Shown: positions 10,485 through 21,183, counted from the stretch's first letter. The stretch: 64,000 nt of DNA from Microvirga sp. SRT01 (GCA_018139225.1 JAGSNX010000001.1:248001-312000), one strand, 5' to 3'. The notes: generated by a model not told the origin, from the letters alone. Numbers and translations are program-made.

Positions 10485-11450
10485 TTACATCTCCCCGCGC
10501 GACCGCCTGATCGCGTACCATTTCTGCACGTTGGCATTATGCTGCGGCAGCGTGTCGGCGAAGACATGCCCCCCGGTGCCGTCCGCGACGAAGTACAGCG
10601 CCCGGCTCGGTGCGGGATCGAGGACTGCGTCGATCGAGGCACGACCCGGATTGGCGATCGGGCCGGCCGGCAGGCCGGCGCTGGCATAGGTGTTGTAGCC
10701 GTTCTTCGCCCGCAGTTCCGACACGCGGATGCGCCGGCCGAGCGGGCGCCCCTTGGTGATCGGGTAGATCACGGTCGGATCGGCCTGAAGCGGCATGCCG
10801 ATGCGCAGGCGGTTGCCGTAAACCGCCGCGACGGTGCGGCGTTCGGCGGGCTTGCCGGTTTCCTTCTCGACGATCGAGGCAAGGATGATCGCCTGTTCGG
10901 GCGTCGTGACGGCGATGCCGGGCTTGCGCTTCGCCCATGCCGTGGCGAGGTAATCGCGCATCGCCTTCTGCATGCGCGCCACCACCGCCGCGCGCGTATC
11001 GCCGCGTTGATAGGCGTAGCTGTCGGGCAGCACCGAACCCTCGCGTGGCACGGCGACGTCCCCGGTGAGCCCGTCGGCACGGGCGACGGCGTCATGCACC
11101 AGCACCGACGGATATCCCTCCGGCACCGCGACGAGGCGCTGGCGGACCTTGCCCTCCTCCAGCAGCGTCAGGATGTCCGACTGGCTCGCACCTGCCGGGA
11201 TCGCATACTCGCCCGCCTTGATCGACCCCCCGCCGCCGAATACCCGCGCGAACAGCCGGAACCGCGAGGCGGAGCGGATTGCGCCGGCCTTCTCCAGTTC
11301 GGTCGCGGCGCGGGCGAGGCTCGCCCCCTCCGGCACCACGACCGCGAGCGGCTTGTCGGACGGCCCCGCCCCCGCCCACATATTCGTCGCGACAAGGGCG
11401 CCGACGACAATGGCTGCGATCAGCAGGACGAGGCAGCCGAGTTTGCGCAT
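10485..11450 (-). CDS. mltG: endolytic transglycosylase MltG
   Basis: Cleaves nascent glycan strands next to the inner membrane, thought to release growing peptidoglycan. 321 residues: an N-terminal membrane anchor (about 5-27), a LysM-like region, and the YceG domain with catalytic Glu in ASIVEKETGKPAERR (about 190-204). The partner segments QADPTVIYP and NTYASAGLPAGPIANPG are intact. It starts 4 bp after fabF, so it belongs to the 3' end of the fab cluster, a frequent arrangement in proteobacteria. Confidence 0.95.
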   Translation of the reverse strand: MRKLGCLVLLIAAIVVGALVATNMWAGAGPSDKPLAVVVPEGASLARAATELEKAGAIRSASRFRLFARVFGGGGSIKAGEYAIPAGASQSDILTLLEEGKVRQRLVAVPEGYPSVLVHDAVARADGLTGDVAVPREGSVLPDSYAYQRGDTRAAVVARMQKAMRDYLATAWAKRKPGIAVTTPEQAIILASIVEKETGKPAERRTVAAVYGNRLRIGMPLQADPTVIYPITKGRPLGRRIRVSELRAKNGYNTYASAGLPAGPIANPGRASIDAVLDPAPSRALYFVADGTGGHVFADTLPQHNANVQKWYAIRRSRGEM

Positions 11451-11454
11451 CGGA

Positions 11455-12714
11455 TCAGATCGCGCGCATCACCAGCGACGCGTTGGTGCCGCCGAAGCCG
11501 AACGAGTTGTTCAACACCGCCTTCACCGAGCGCTTCTTGGCGACATGCGGCACGAGATCGACGCCGACGCAGCTGTCGCTGGGATTGTCGAGGTTGAGCG
11601 TCGGCGGCACGATCTGATCGCGCATCGCGAGGATGCAGAAGATCGACTCGACCGCGCCAGCGCCGCCGAGCAGATGCCCGATCGCCGACTTGGTCGACGA
11701 CATCGATACCGTCTGCATGGCATCGCCGAACAGCCGCCGCACCGCGCCCAGTTCCAGCTCGTCGCCCATCGGCGTCGAGGTGCCGTGCGCGTTGATATAA
11801 TCGATGTCCTTGGGCTCCAGACCGGCCTTCTTCAGCGCCATCTGCATCGACCGGAACGCGCCGTCGCCCTCCGGATGCGGCGCGGTGACATGATAGGCGT
11901 CGCCCGACAGGCCGTAACCGATCACCTCGGCATAGATCTTCGCACCGCGCGCCTTGGCGTGCTCATACTCTTCGAGGCAGACGATGCCGGCGCCCTCGCC
12001 CATCACGAAGCCGTCGCGGTCCTTATCGTAGGGACGCGACGCCTTTTCGGGCTGGTCGTTGAACGCCGTCGACAGTGCGCGAGCCTGTGCGAACCCGGCG
12101 ATGCCGAGCGGGCAGACCGTGCTCTCCGCACCGCCCGCCAGCATCACGTCGGCATCGTCCATCGCGATCATTCGCGCGGCGTCGCCGATCGCGTGCGCGC
12201 CGGTCGAGCAGGCCGTGACGACCGCGTGGTTCGGCCCGCGCAGGCCGTATTTGATCGAAACCTGCCCGGAGATGAGGTTGATAAGGCGGCCGTGAACGAA
12301 GTGCGGCGATACGCGGCGCGGGCCCTTCTCGTGCAGTACCAGCGACTCGCTCTCGATCCCTGGCAGCCCGCCGATGCCCGACCCGATCGAACAGCCCGCG
12401 CGCCAGCTTTCCTCGACCGTCATCTCGGTCAGGCCGGCATCCTCCAGGGCCTGTCCGGCGGCGTCGATTCCGTAGACGATGAAGGGATCGACCTGGCGCT
12501 GGACCTTGTGGTCGACGCGCTTGCCGGGATCGAAGCCATATTCGTGGTCCGGGCGCTTCACTTCGCAGGCGATGCGACACACCTGGTCGGACGCGTCGAA
12601 GCGCGTGATCGGGCCGGCGCCCGACTTGCCCGCCAATATGTTCGCCCAGGCCGTCTCGACGTCCGCGCCGAGCGGCGTCACGAGGCCCAATCCGGTCACG
12701 ACGACACGCCGCAT
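11455..12714 (-). CDS. fabF: beta-ketoacyl-ACP synthase II
   Basis: Condenses malonyl-ACP with acyl-ACP in fatty acid elongation. 419 residues, full-length thiolase fold. The catalytic triad is visible: Cys in TACSTGAHAIGDA (about 168), His in NAHGTSTPMGD (about 308) and His in AIGHLLGGAGA (about 345). It is downstream of acpP across a 103-bp gap that contains a hairpin, and is followed closely by mltG. Confidence 0.98.
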   Translation of the reverse strand: MRRVVVTGLGLVTPLGADVETAWANILAGKSGAGPITRFDASDQVCRIACEVKRPDHEYGFDPGKRVDHKVQRQVDPFIVYGIDAAGQALEDAGLTEMTVEESWRAGCSIGSGIGGLPGIESESLVLHEKGPRRVSPHFVHGRLINLISGQVSIKYGLRGPNHAVVTACSTGAHAIGDAARMIAMDDADVMLAGGAESTVCPLGIAGFAQARALSTAFNDQPEKASRPYDKDRDGFVMGEGAGIVCLEEYEHAKARGAKIYAEVIGYGLSGDAYHVTAPHPEGDGAFRSMQMALKKAGLEPKDIDYINAHGTSTPMGDELELGAVRRLFGDAMQTVSMSSTKSAIGHLLGGAGAVESIFCILAMRDQIVPPTLNLDNPSDSCVGVDLVPHVAKKRSVKAVLNNSFGFGGTNASLVMRAI

Positions 12715-12741
12715 GCTCTTACTCCATTCCGTTCATACCAA

Positions 12742-12780
12742 AACGGCCTCCCGCCCTCTACGCGGGGACGGGAAGCCGTT
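12742..12780 (-). terminator. attenuator-like hairpin between acpP and fabF
   Basis: Read on the minus strand, aacggc-t-tcccg... returns as ...cggga-g-gccgtt: 11 pairs with one mismatch, a loop of about 15 nt, then TTTTGG. It would partly end transcription after acpP, giving less fabF than acpP mRNA. That fits the high demand for acyl carrier protein. Function is inferred. Confidence 0.55.
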
Positions 12781-12817
12781 CGGAACCCCTGCCCTATGGG
12801 CCGGGTCTGTCAGTATC

Positions 12818-13054
12818 TTACGACTTGTGCTCGTCGATGTACGTGATCGCGTCCTTGACGGTCGTGATCTTCTCGGCGGCGTCGTCGGGGATCTCGACCC
12901 CGAACTCTTCCTCGAAGGCCATCACCAGCTCGACGATGTCGAGGCTGTCTGCGCCCAGATCGTCGATGAAGCTCGCGTCCTCGGTCACCTTGTCGGCCTC
13001 GACGCCGAGATGCTCGACGACGATCTTCTTCACGCGGTCGGCGGTCTCGCTCAT
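12818..13054 (-). CDS. acpP: acyl carrier protein
   Basis: 78-residue acidic four-helix carrier that holds growing acyl chains on 4'-phosphopantetheine. The attachment Ser is in [10 protein letters not shown] (about residue 37). The ATG at 13054-13052 is chosen because GAGGGA lies just upstream and the protein then has standard length (MSETADRV start); open frame further upstream lacks family similarity. Between fabG (upstream) and fabF. Confidence 0.98.
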   Translation of the reverse strand: MSETADRVKKIVVEHLGVEADKVTEDASFIDDLGADSLDIVELVMAFEEEFGVEIPDDAAEKITTVKDAITYIDEHKS

Positions 13055-13173
13055 GGTAGTCCCTCTTCGTTTCGTAGAGTGTTGTAGTTTCCTGAACGCA
13101 CGTAGAACGCAGGGGATGCGCTGGCAAGAGCATGTCTGGCGCGCATCCGGCACGTCCTGTGGTGCTGAGCGCT

Positions 13174-13911
13174 TCAGATCATCGCCATGCCGCCGTTGAC
13201 GTGGATGGTCTGACCGGTGACGTAGCCGGCCTCGCGGCTGGCGAGATAGACGACGGCGGCGGCGATGTCCTCACCGGTGCCCAGATCGCCCGCCGGAATG
13301 CGCTGCGTCAGCGCGGCCTTCTGCGCCTCGGGCAAGCCGTCGGTCATCGCCGAGCGGATGAAGCCGGGGGCGACGCAGTTGACGGTGATGTTGCGGCTGG
13401 CCAGCTCCTGCGCCAGCGCCTTGGACATGCCGACAAGGCCGGCCTTGGACGCGGCATAGTTCGCCTGCCCCGGATTGCCGGTCTGGCCGACGACGGACGT
13501 GATCGACACGACGCGCCCGAACCGCGCCTTCATCATCGGCTTGGCCGCCGCACGGATCAGGCGGAACGCGGCCTCCAGATTGACGCGGATGACGGTATCC
13601 CACTCCTCGTCCTTCATCCGCATCGCGAGATTGTCGCGGGTGACGCCGGCGTTGTTGACGAGGATGTCGAGCCGCCCGAGCTTCGCCACCGCCTGCGGCA
13701 CCAGCGCATCGACCTGCGCGGCATCGGACAGGTCGCACGCCAGCGCGACGTGATCGCCGCCCAGCGTCTCCAGAAACGCCTCCAGCTTGGCGACGTTGGA
13801 CCCCGAGACGGCAAGGCGCGCGCCCTGCGCCGCCAACCCCCGCGCGATCGCGGAGCCGATCCCGCCGGATGCCCCGGTAACGAGGGCGGTCATACCTGTG
13901 AGATCGAACAT
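13174..13911 (-). CDS. fabG: 3-oxoacyl-ACP reductase
   Basis: NADPH-dependent reduction of beta-ketoacyl-ACP. 245 residues, short-chain dehydrogenase fold: cofactor loop [12 protein letters not shown] (about 13-24), NNAGVTRDN (about 87-95), catalytic Ser in SITSVVG and YAASK (Tyr/Lys about 151-155). The protein ends INGGMAMI-like (VNGGMAMI), as is usual for FabG. 36 bp downstream of fabD and about 120 bp upstream of acpP. Confidence 0.97.
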   Translation of the reverse strand: MFDLTGMTALVTGASGGIGSAIARGLAAQGARLAVSGSNVAKLEAFLETLGGDHVALACDLSDAAQVDALVPQAVAKLGRLDILVNNAGVTRDNLAMRMKDEEWDTVIRVNLEAAFRLIRAAAKPMMKARFGRVVSITSVVGQTGNPGQANYAASKAGLVGMSKALAQELASRNITVNCVAPGFIRSAMTDGLPEAQKAALTQRIPAGDLGTGEDIAAAVVYLASREAGYVTGQTIHVNGGMAMI

Positions 13912-13947
13912 GTGCTTCTCCAGCTTAGCTTGCAGTCCGACGAGTGA

Positions 13948-14907
13948 TCACAGCTTCTTCAGCAATTGCTCGACATCGTCCATCGTCACGACGCTGATCG
14001 CGTCGACGTCGGGGGCGATGCGCTTGACCATCGGGGTCAGGACCTTGCCACCGAACTCGACGAACTGCGTCACGCCCGCCTCGGCCATCGCCAGCACCGA
14101 TTCGCGCCAGCGGACCACGCCCGTCACCTGCTGGACGAGCGCAACGCGGATCGCGCCGGGGTCGGCGATCGCGACCGCATCGACGTTGGCGAAGACAGGG
14201 ACCAACGGCGCGGAGATCTTCGCCTCCGCCAGCGCGGCGTCCATCGCGTCGGCGGCGGGCTGCATCAGCGGGCAATGGAACGGGGCGGATACGGGCAGCA
14301 GCACCGCGCGCTTCGCGCCCAGTTCCTTCGCCAGCGCCACCGCGCGCTCGACGGCGGTACGATGCCCGGAGATCACCACCTGCGACGGATCGTTGTCGTT
14401 CGCGACGGTGCAGACCAGCTCCTCACCGCCCTCCGCCAGGATCGCATCGACCGCCGCGCCGGCGATCGTGCGTGCCTTGTCGAGGTCGGCGCCGAGCAGG
14501 GCCGCCATCGCCCCCTCGCCCACCGGCACCGCCGCCTGCATCGCGCGGCCGCGCAGCTTCAGCAGGCGTGCCGTCGTCGGCAGGTCGAACGCCTTCGCCG
14601 CCGCCAGTGCGCTGTATTCTCCGAGGGAATGGCCCGCGACATAGTCCGCCTTGTCGGACAGGCTGACGCCCGCCTCCCGCTCCAGCACCGCCAGAGTCGC
14701 CAAGGCATTCGCCATGATCGCGGGCTGGGCGTTCTCCGTCAGCGTCAGGTCGTCGGCAGGACCGTCGCTCATCAGCCGGAACAGATGCTGGCCCAGCGCC
14801 TCGTCGACCTCCTGAAACACCGCGCGGGCCGCGGGGCTGGCGTCGTTCAGCGCCTTGCCCATGCCGACCGCCTGGCTGCCCTGTCCGGGAAAGATGAACG
14901 CGCGCAT
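13948..14907 (-). CDS. fabD: malonyl-CoA:ACP transacylase
   Basis: Loads malonyl from CoA onto ACP. 319 residues. It begins with AFIFPGQGSQAVGMG, has nucleophile Ser in AGHSLGEYSALAAA (about residue 93) and the general-base His in SAPFHCPLM (about 205). First gene of the minus-strand fabD-fabG-acpP-fabF-mltG run. The 193 bp upstream, shared with a divergent RcnB-like gene, should carry the operon promoter. Confidence 0.97.
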   Translation of the reverse strand: MRAFIFPGQGSQAVGMGKALNDASPAARAVFQEVDEALGQHLFRLMSDGPADDLTLTENAQPAIMANALATLAVLEREAGVSLSDKADYVAGHSLGEYSALAAAKAFDLPTTARLLKLRGRAMQAAVPVGEGAMAALLGADLDKARTIAGAAVDAILAEGGEELVCTVANDNDPSQVVISGHRTAVERAVALAKELGAKRAVLLPVSAPFHCPLMQPAADAMDAALAEAKISAPLVPVFANVDAVAIADPGAIRVALVQQVTGVVRWRESVLAMAEAGVTQFVEFGGKVLTPMVKRIAPDVDAISVVTMDDVEQLLKKL

Positions 14908-15100
14908 CGGCCTCTCCTGATGTCCGTGAAGCGCGCGCCATTACGGCCCGGCGCGGGGGGAGGCAACCTGAACGATGCCGACGCACCTGCGACAGATCGC
15001 GACCATTTCGCGCCTCCGCGTCGCTAGGTCTGCGACAATCGGGGCCCATTTCACTTTGGACGCCGAGAGACACGGCGCCGCATTCATCGGGAGACAGATC

Positions 15101-15508
15101 ATGAAGACATTCCTCCTCGCCGCCCTCGCCGCGACGATCGCCACCGGCCCCGTGATGGCCAGTGCCGCCGAAGCGGCTCCGGCCCAGCAGCGTCGCGAGA
15201 CGGTGGTCGTCAGCGAGCGCGACAATGGCCGCCGCACCGTGACGAAGCGTACCGTCGTCCGCGAGCAATATGGTCGGGACTATGGTCAGCAGCGTGGGCT
15301 GCGGGCGAACCAGTATCGCAACTGGCGCAAGGGCGAGCGGTTCGACCGCCGCTATGCCCGCAACTATCGCCAGATCGATTACCGCCAGTATCGCGGCCTG
15401 CGCGCCCCGCCCCGCGGCTATCGTTACTATCAGTCGGGCAACGATGCGGTGCTGGTCGCCGTCGCCAGCGGCGTCATCGCCGCGGTGATCGCCGGTGCGG
15501 TGCGGTAA
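15101..15508 (+). CDS. RcnB-like periplasmic protein
   Basis: 135 residues from the ATG at 15101, preceded by GGGAGA. Signal peptide about 1-22 (AALAATIATGPVMASAAEA). The mature part is rich in Arg and Tyr (NQYRNWRKGERFDRRYARNY) and contains PPRGYRYYQSGNDAVLVAVASGVI, the hallmark of the RcnB/DUF1236-like family. That family is linked in E. coli to nickel/cobalt homeostasis but is mostly uncharacterised in sphingomonads. It stands alone between fabD and rpsF with a hairpin behind it. Confidence 0.78.
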   Translation: MKTFLLAALAATIATGPVMASAAEAAPAQQRRETVVVSERDNGRRTVTKRTVVREQYGRDYGQQRGLRANQYRNWRKGERFDRRYARNYRQIDYRQYRGLRAPPRGYRYYQSGNDAVLVAVASGVIAAVIAGAVR

Positions 15509-15551
15509 GGCTTGCCTTTCGACCGCGTTGGTATAAGGACGCGAACAGATC

Positions 15552-15579
15552 GGGTGGGGAGCGTGGCTTCCCACCCTTT
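15552..15579 (+). terminator. hairpin before rpsF
   Basis: gggtggggagc / gcttcccaccc form 11 pairs (one G-U in RNA) around a gtg loop, then ttt. It most simply ends the RcnB-like transcript. Because it sits 71 bp before rpsF it could also belong to that leader, where S6:S18 autoregulation is known in many bacteria. Confidence 0.6.
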
Positions 15580-15649
15580 CCGTATGAAGACAGCCGGAGG
15601 GGCGACCGCACGGGGCGGCGTCAGCGATCGGCCAACATGAAGGTAAGAC

Positions 15650-16102
15650 ATGGCTCTATACGAGCACGTGTTCCTTGCGCGCCAGGATCTGGCACAGGCG
15701 CAGGTGGACGCGCTGGCGGAAGCCGCCACCAAGATCGTGCAGGACAATCAGGGCAAGGTCGTGAAGACCGAGACCTGGGGTCTCCGTTCGCTGGCGTACA
15801 AGATCGCCAAGAACCGCAAGGCGCATTACGTCATGCTCGAGATCGACGCGCCCGCGGGCGTGGTCGCCGAGCTGGAGCGTCAGACCCAGATCAACGAAGA
15901 CGTGATCCGATTCATGACCGTCCGCGTGGACGAGCTGGAGGAAGGCCCGTCGGCGATGATGCGCAAGCAGGAGCGCGACCGTGAGCGTCGTGGCGACCGT
16001 GAGGGTGGCCGTGACGGCGGCCCGCGCGGCGATCGCCCGGACCGTGGTGGCGATCGTGGTGATCGTGCGCCCCGTCGTGACCGTGAAGAGGAGGCCGCAT
16101 AA
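15650..16102 (+). CDS. rpsF: 30S ribosomal protein S6
   Basis: Small-subunit protein that binds S18 on the 16S rRNA central domain. 150 residues: the ferredoxin-like core ([11 protein letters not shown] to [14 protein letters not shown], about 4-100) is standard. It is followed by a roughly 45-residue tail of Arg, Asp, Glu and Gly ([14 protein letters not shown]), longer than typical S6. ATG at 15650, with GAAGGTAAG upstream. Its TAA overlaps the rpsR start (TAATG). Confidence 0.97.
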   Translation: MALYEHVFLARQDLAQAQVDALAEAATKIVQDNQGKVVKTETWGLRSLAYKIAKNRKAHYVMLEIDAPAGVVAELERQTQINEDVIRFMTVRVDELEEGPSAMMRKQERDRERRGDREGGRDGGPRGDRPDRGGDRGDRAPRRDREEEAA

Positions 16103-16326
16103 TGGCTCGCCCGTTTTTCCGTCGTCGCAAGAGCTGCCCCTTCTCCGCCAAGGACGCACCGCGGATCGACTATAAGGACGTCCGTCTGCTGCAGGGCTTC
16201 GTGTCCGAGCGTGGCAAGATCGTGCCGTCGCGCATCACCTCGGTGAGCGCCAAGAAGCAGCGCGAGCTCGCCCAGGCGATCAAGCGTGCGCGTCATCTGG
16301 GCCTCCTGCCCTACGTCGTGAAGTAA
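16102..16326 (+). CDS. rpsR: 30S ribosomal protein S18
   Basis: 74 residues, full length: [19 protein letters not shown], then [20 protein letters not shown] and the closing [13 protein letters not shown] are textbook S18. It binds S6. Start overlaps the rpsF stop, consistent with equal production of the S6-S18 pair. rplI follows after 12 bp with an AAGGAG box. Confidence 0.98.
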   Translation: MARPFFRRRKSCPFSAKDAPRIDYKDVRLLQGFVSERGKIVPSRITSVSAKKQRELAQAIKRARHLGLLPYVVK

Positions 16327-16338
16327 GGAGTCCGGGAT

Positions 16339-16947
16339 ATGGACGTTATTCTGCTTGAGCGCGTCGAGAAGCTCGGCGCCATCGGCGACGTGGTGAAGGT
16401 GAAGGACGGGTTCGCCCGCAACTTCCTGCTGCCGCGCAAGAAGGCGCTGCGCGCCAACGAGTCGAACAAGAAGGTTTTCGAGGCCAACCGCGCGCGCATC
16501 GAGGCCGACAACGCTTCGCGTCGTTCGGACGCCGAGAAGGACGCCGGTTCGTTCAAGGACGCATCGGTCACCCTGATCCGTCAGGCATCGAACACCGGTC
16601 AGCTGTACGGCTCGGTCGCGGTTCGCGATCTGATCGAGGCTCTGGAAGCCGACGGCCACAAGGTCGCCAAGAACCAGATCGTCCTCGACAAGCCGATCAA
16701 GTCGATCGGCGTGTACGAGGTCAAGGTCGCGCTGCACCCGGAAGTGTCGGTGGCCGTCAAGGTCAACGTCGCGCGCTCGCCCGAAGAGGCCGAGATGCAG
16801 GCGCAGGGCGTCGATGTCATGGCATCGATGTTCGAGCGTGACGAGGCCGGCTTCACCGAGGATTACGATCCGAACGCCGAGCCGGGCGCGACCGCCGAGG
16901 TCCAGTCCGACGACGCACGTGCGGACGGGGAGCAGGCGCAGGGCTGA
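16339..16947 (+). CDS. rplI: 50S ribosomal protein L9
   Basis: Large-subunit protein with two domains joined by a long helix. MDVILLERVEKLGAIGDVV and the FARNFLLPRKKA motif mark the N-domain; GQLYGSVAVRDL and the HPEVSVAVKVNVARS strand mark the C-domain. The 202 residues include an acidic tail after about 160, as commonly seen in sphingomonads. Last gene of rpsF-rpsR-rplI; a strong terminator follows. Confidence 0.97.
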   Translation: MDVILLERVEKLGAIGDVVKVKDGFARNFLLPRKKALRANESNKKVFEANRARIEADNASRRSDAEKDAGSFKDASVTLIRQASNTGQLYGSVAVRDLIEALEADGHKVAKNQIVLDKPIKSIGVYEVKVALHPEVSVAVKVNVARSPEEAEMQAQGVDVMASMFERDEAGFTEDYDPNAEPGATAEVQSDDARADGEQAQG

Positions 16948-16975
16948 TCGCCCGACGCCCTTCTAGCCTAGGAAC

Positions 16976-17007
16976 AGGCCGCCCGGAGCAATCCGGGCGG
17001 CCTTTTT
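16976..17007 (+). terminator. rho-independent terminator after rplI
   Basis: aggccgcccgga / tccgggcggcct, a perfect 12-bp stem with gcaa loop (GNRA tetraloop), ending in ttttt. Clear intrinsic terminator for the ribosomal operon. Confidence 0.95.
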
Positions 17008-17091
17008 CGTGCCGGCGTGGCACGGGAAGACCAAGGCGCGGGCTTGATCGACGATCCTTGCCCGCGGCATGGTCCGCACCGGGGGGCGACG

Positions 17092-18987
17092 ATGAAGACG
17101 ATCTCGGTGGGGGAGCCGCCTCAACAGGGCTGGGGACAAACGATCGCGCTCGATCCGCGTCACGGACCGATGATCGCGCGGCTCGAGCAGTTCGCGGCGC
17201 GCGACGGCGACGGCTATCGACGGCGTGTCGTGGCGGCGGGTCTTGTCGCCTATGTGGTCTTGACCACCCTGCTCGCGCTTCTGGTCGGACTGACGGTGTT
17301 GATGGTCATCCTGATCGTGACCACCGGCAAGGGTGCCGCCGTCGCATTGAAATTCGCCTTCGTCTTCGGAGCGCTGGCCTTCGGGTTGGTTCGCGCCTTG
17401 TGGGTTCCGCGTGTGGCGCCGGACGGCATCGCGCTCTCCGCAAGCGAGTCCCCGGACCTGTTCGCGATGGTCGATCGGGTCAGGTGTGCAACCGGCGGAC
17501 CGCCGATCCACGCGATCCGGCTGACCGATCAGATGAACGCCGCGATCACGCAGGAAGCGCGGTTCGTCATCGTCGGCGCGCGAAACACCCTCTATCTTGG
17601 TCTTCCCTTATTGCAGGCATTGACCTCTGATGAGGTCGCCGGGGTCATTGCGCACGAGTTCGGCCATTTCGTCGGGAAGCATGGTCACTCGTCGGGCTTC
17701 GTCTATCGCATCCGCCGGCGCTGGGCGCAGATCGCGGAACGGATGCCCGACGGAATCGTATCGGGTCTGCTCCGCCGGTTCTTCAGGTGGTATGGGCCGT
17801 GGTTCGCATCCTACAGCTTCGTGCTGGCGCGGCAGCAGGAGTATGAGGCCGACGCGGTCGCGGCGCGAGCGACGAGCGCGGAGACCATTGCCAACGCGCT
17901 TATCAGGATCACCGTTCAGTCCGTCCGCTATGGCAGCGCGTGGTCCGCGATCTGGAGCCAATCGGTCGAACGGGACGATCCTCTCGCGTCTCCCCACGAC
18001 ACAGCGGCCAGCGTATTCCAGATGGAGGATGATGCCGATCGGGACGTGCTGGACCGCGAGTTGCGGGCCGAGGCCGATCTCGACGACACGCACCCGACGC
18101 TGGCGCAACGCCTTCACGCACTGGGTCGCAGCGCAACCTTGCCGCCCCCTCTCGCCACGCCGGCCGTGACGCTGCTGGGGCCGGCGCTGCCTCTCGCGAC
18201 GACGCAGTTCGATGCGGAGTGGCATGATTGGGCGGACGATGTGTGGAAGCACGACTATCGCGAACGGCAGGAGGAACGCGCAGAACAGGCGGCGCTGGCG
18301 GAGCGGATCACGGTGGGTGAGACCGAGCGGGAGGCGCTGTATCGGCATGCCTGGCTGACCGAGCGGCTGGACGGCGCGGAACCGGCGGCGCGCGCCTATG
18401 CGATCGTGCTCCGCCACCACCCGGACGCGCAGGATGCGCGGTTCCGCTACGGCGACATGCTGCTTGATCTCGATGACGAGGCGGGCACAGCAATTTTACT
18501 GGAGGCGGGACACGCCGAGCCGGAGCTGTTACCCCACGCCTATCGCCGGATCATCGACTTCCGCCGCGCTCAAGGGCGGGACGCGGAAGCCTATCTGCCG
18601 TTACTGGCACAGGCCGAGGCGGCCGAAGCGCTGGCGACCGCCGAGGCCAATGCCATCGACGAAACCGCCCGCCTGCGCGCGGCGGACGAAGCCCTTCGCG
18701 AGCGGGTTTCGGCACTGGTCGCAGACGTGGAGGGAGTGGCCGCGCTTCACGTCGCCGTGCGTGACCTGACTCACACCTCCAAGCCGCAGACCGTCTTCGT
18801 TTTTACAGCCGCCCACGGTTACACGGGAGTCGGGGTGCTCGACAGACTCGTGGATGCCATGCTGCCTGCCGGCGACTTGATCGGCATCGAGATGAGTCGC
18901 AGCCGACGCTGGCTGACGAAGCGGATCAAGGCACTGCCGAACAGCAGGATCATCGATCGCAAACAGTCGCGCTTTCCCTGGATGTAG
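17092..18987 (+). CDS. large membrane M48 metallopeptidase
   Basis: 631 residues from the ATG at 17092 (GGGGGG box upstream). Two membrane segments (about 44-74 and 82-105) precede the zinc site HEFGH (about 188-192) and the third-ligand Glu in QEYEADA (about 252), the M48 (HtpX/Ste24-like) pattern. The C-terminal half is soluble and helical with TPR-like stretches (ERLDGAEPAARAYAIVLRHH, RFRYGDMLLDLDDEAG). Likely an inner-membrane protease; substrate unknown. Single gene flanked by terminators on both sides. Confidence 0.85.
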   Translation: MKTISVGEPPQQGWGQTIALDPRHGPMIARLEQFAARDGDGYRRRVVAAGLVAYVVLTTLLALLVGLTVLMVILIVTTGKGAAVALKFAFVFGALAFGLVRALWVPRVAPDGIALSASESPDLFAMVDRVRCATGGPPIHAIRLTDQMNAAITQEARFVIVGARNTLYLGLPLLQALTSDEVAGVIAHEFGHFVGKHGHSSGFVYRIRRRWAQIAERMPDGIVSGLLRRFFRWYGPWFASYSFVLARQQEYEADAVAARATSAETIANALIRITVQSVRYGSAWSAIWSQSVERDDPLASPHDTAASVFQMEDDADRDVLDRELRAEADLDDTHPTLAQRLHALGRSATLPPPLATPAVTLLGPALPLATTQFDAEWHDWADDVWKHDYRERQEERAEQAALAERITVGETEREALYRHAWLTERLDGAEPAARAYAIVLRHHPDAQDARFRYGDMLLDLDDEAGTAILLEAGHAEPELLPHAYRRIIDFRRAQGRDAEAYLPLLAQAEAAEALATAEANAIDETARLRAADEALRERVSALVADVEGVAALHVAVRDLTHTSKPQTVFVFTAAHGYTGVGVLDRLVDAMLPAGDLIGIEMSRSRRWLTKRIKALPNSRIIDRKQSRFPWM

Positions 18988-18990
18988 AAA

Positions 18991-19014
18991 GGGGCGCCGG
19001 TCACCCGACGCCCC
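18991..19014. terminator. bidirectional hairpin between M48 gene and clpX
   Basis: ggggcgccgg-tcac-ccgacgcccc: nine pairs with one mismatch in a gap between convergent genes. Lies 3 bp after the M48 stop. Confidence 0.65.
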
Positions 19015-19038
19015 CCAACCCACTCCATCGGCTGACGC

Positions 19039-20307
<1,269 letters not shown>

Positions 20308-20437
20308 TCAAACCTTCCTTGGGACGAGTTTCCCCGTCCTATATGGGCCGGACATCGTAGCCCGGCCAGTGCGCAAACCACAACGGCCAAAACACGGTAG
20401 CGGCGGGTCGTTAACATCGTCCCGCCGCTGCGCGGGG

Positions 20438-21127
20438 TCAGGCCGCCGCGGCCATGTCCTCCGAAGGCATCGGCCGCTTGTCGAAGACCTCGTCGATCAG
20501 GCCGAACGCCTTGGCTTCCTCGGTCGACATGAACTTGTCACGATCCATCGCCCGCTCGATCTCCTCCAGCGGCTTGCCGGTGTACTTGGCGTACAGCGTA
20601 TTGAGGTCATGACGCATACGAAGAATCTCGCGCGCCTGGATCTCGATGTCCGCGGCCATGCCCTGCGCACCGCCCGACGGCTGGTGGATCATGATGCGGG
20701 CATTGGTCAGTGCCACGCGCATACCCGGCTCACCGGCCGCCAGCAGGAAGCTGCCCATCGACGCCGCCTGGCCGACGCAGACCGTGCCGACCCGCGGCCG
20801 GATATACTGCATCGTGTCGTGGATCGCCATGCCCGCCGTGACGACGCCGCCCGGCGAGTTGATGTACATGAAGATGTCCTTCTTCGGGTTCTCGGACTCG
20901 AGGAAGAGCAGCTGTGCGGTGATGAGGCTGGCCATGCCGTCCTCGACACCACCCGTCACGAAGATGATCCGCTCGCGCAGCAGACGCGAGAAGATGTCGA
21001 AGGAACGCTCGCCGCGGTTCGACTGTTCGATCACGATGGGGACCAGACCCGCCTGGGTCTGATGCAGGCCGAGGCCGGCGCTCATCAGCGGGCTCGCGAA
21101 ATCGCCGGTCTCGAACGGATTATGCAT
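20438..21127 (-). CDS. clpP: ATP-dependent protease subunit ClpP
   Basis: Serine protease that forms the tetradecameric Clp chamber. 229 residues. Catalytic Ser in [14 protein letters not shown] (about 116), His in [13 protein letters not shown] (about 141) and Asp in MDRDKFMS (about 190) are all present. Starts at ATG 21127-21125. Between clpX and a glycosyltransferase gene that separates it from tig. Confidence 0.98.
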   Translation of the reverse strand: MHNPFETGDFASPLMSAGLGLHQTQAGLVPIVIEQSNRGERSFDIFSRLLRERIIFVTGGVEDGMASLITAQLLFLESENPKKDIFMYINSPGGVVTAGMAIHDTMQYIRPRVGTVCVGQAASMGSFLLAAGEPGMRVALTNARIMIHQPSGGAQGMAADIEIQAREILRMRHDLNTLYAKYTGKPLEEIERAMDRDKFMSTEEAKAFGLIDEVFDKRPMPSEDMAAAA

Positions 21128-21183
21128 GGGATACTCTCTGATGCCCTGAAGAACACGCTATGTCGCGCGCCCTGTCGGCGAGT

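Noticed and set aside
15512..15537. TTGCCT...TATAAG as the rpsF promoter
   Set aside because: The spacer is 14 bp, too short for a sigma-70 type promoter.
20346..20367. ggccgg/ccggcc hairpin between clpP and clpX as terminator
   Set aside because: Six pairs, large loop and no T-run on the transcribed strand.
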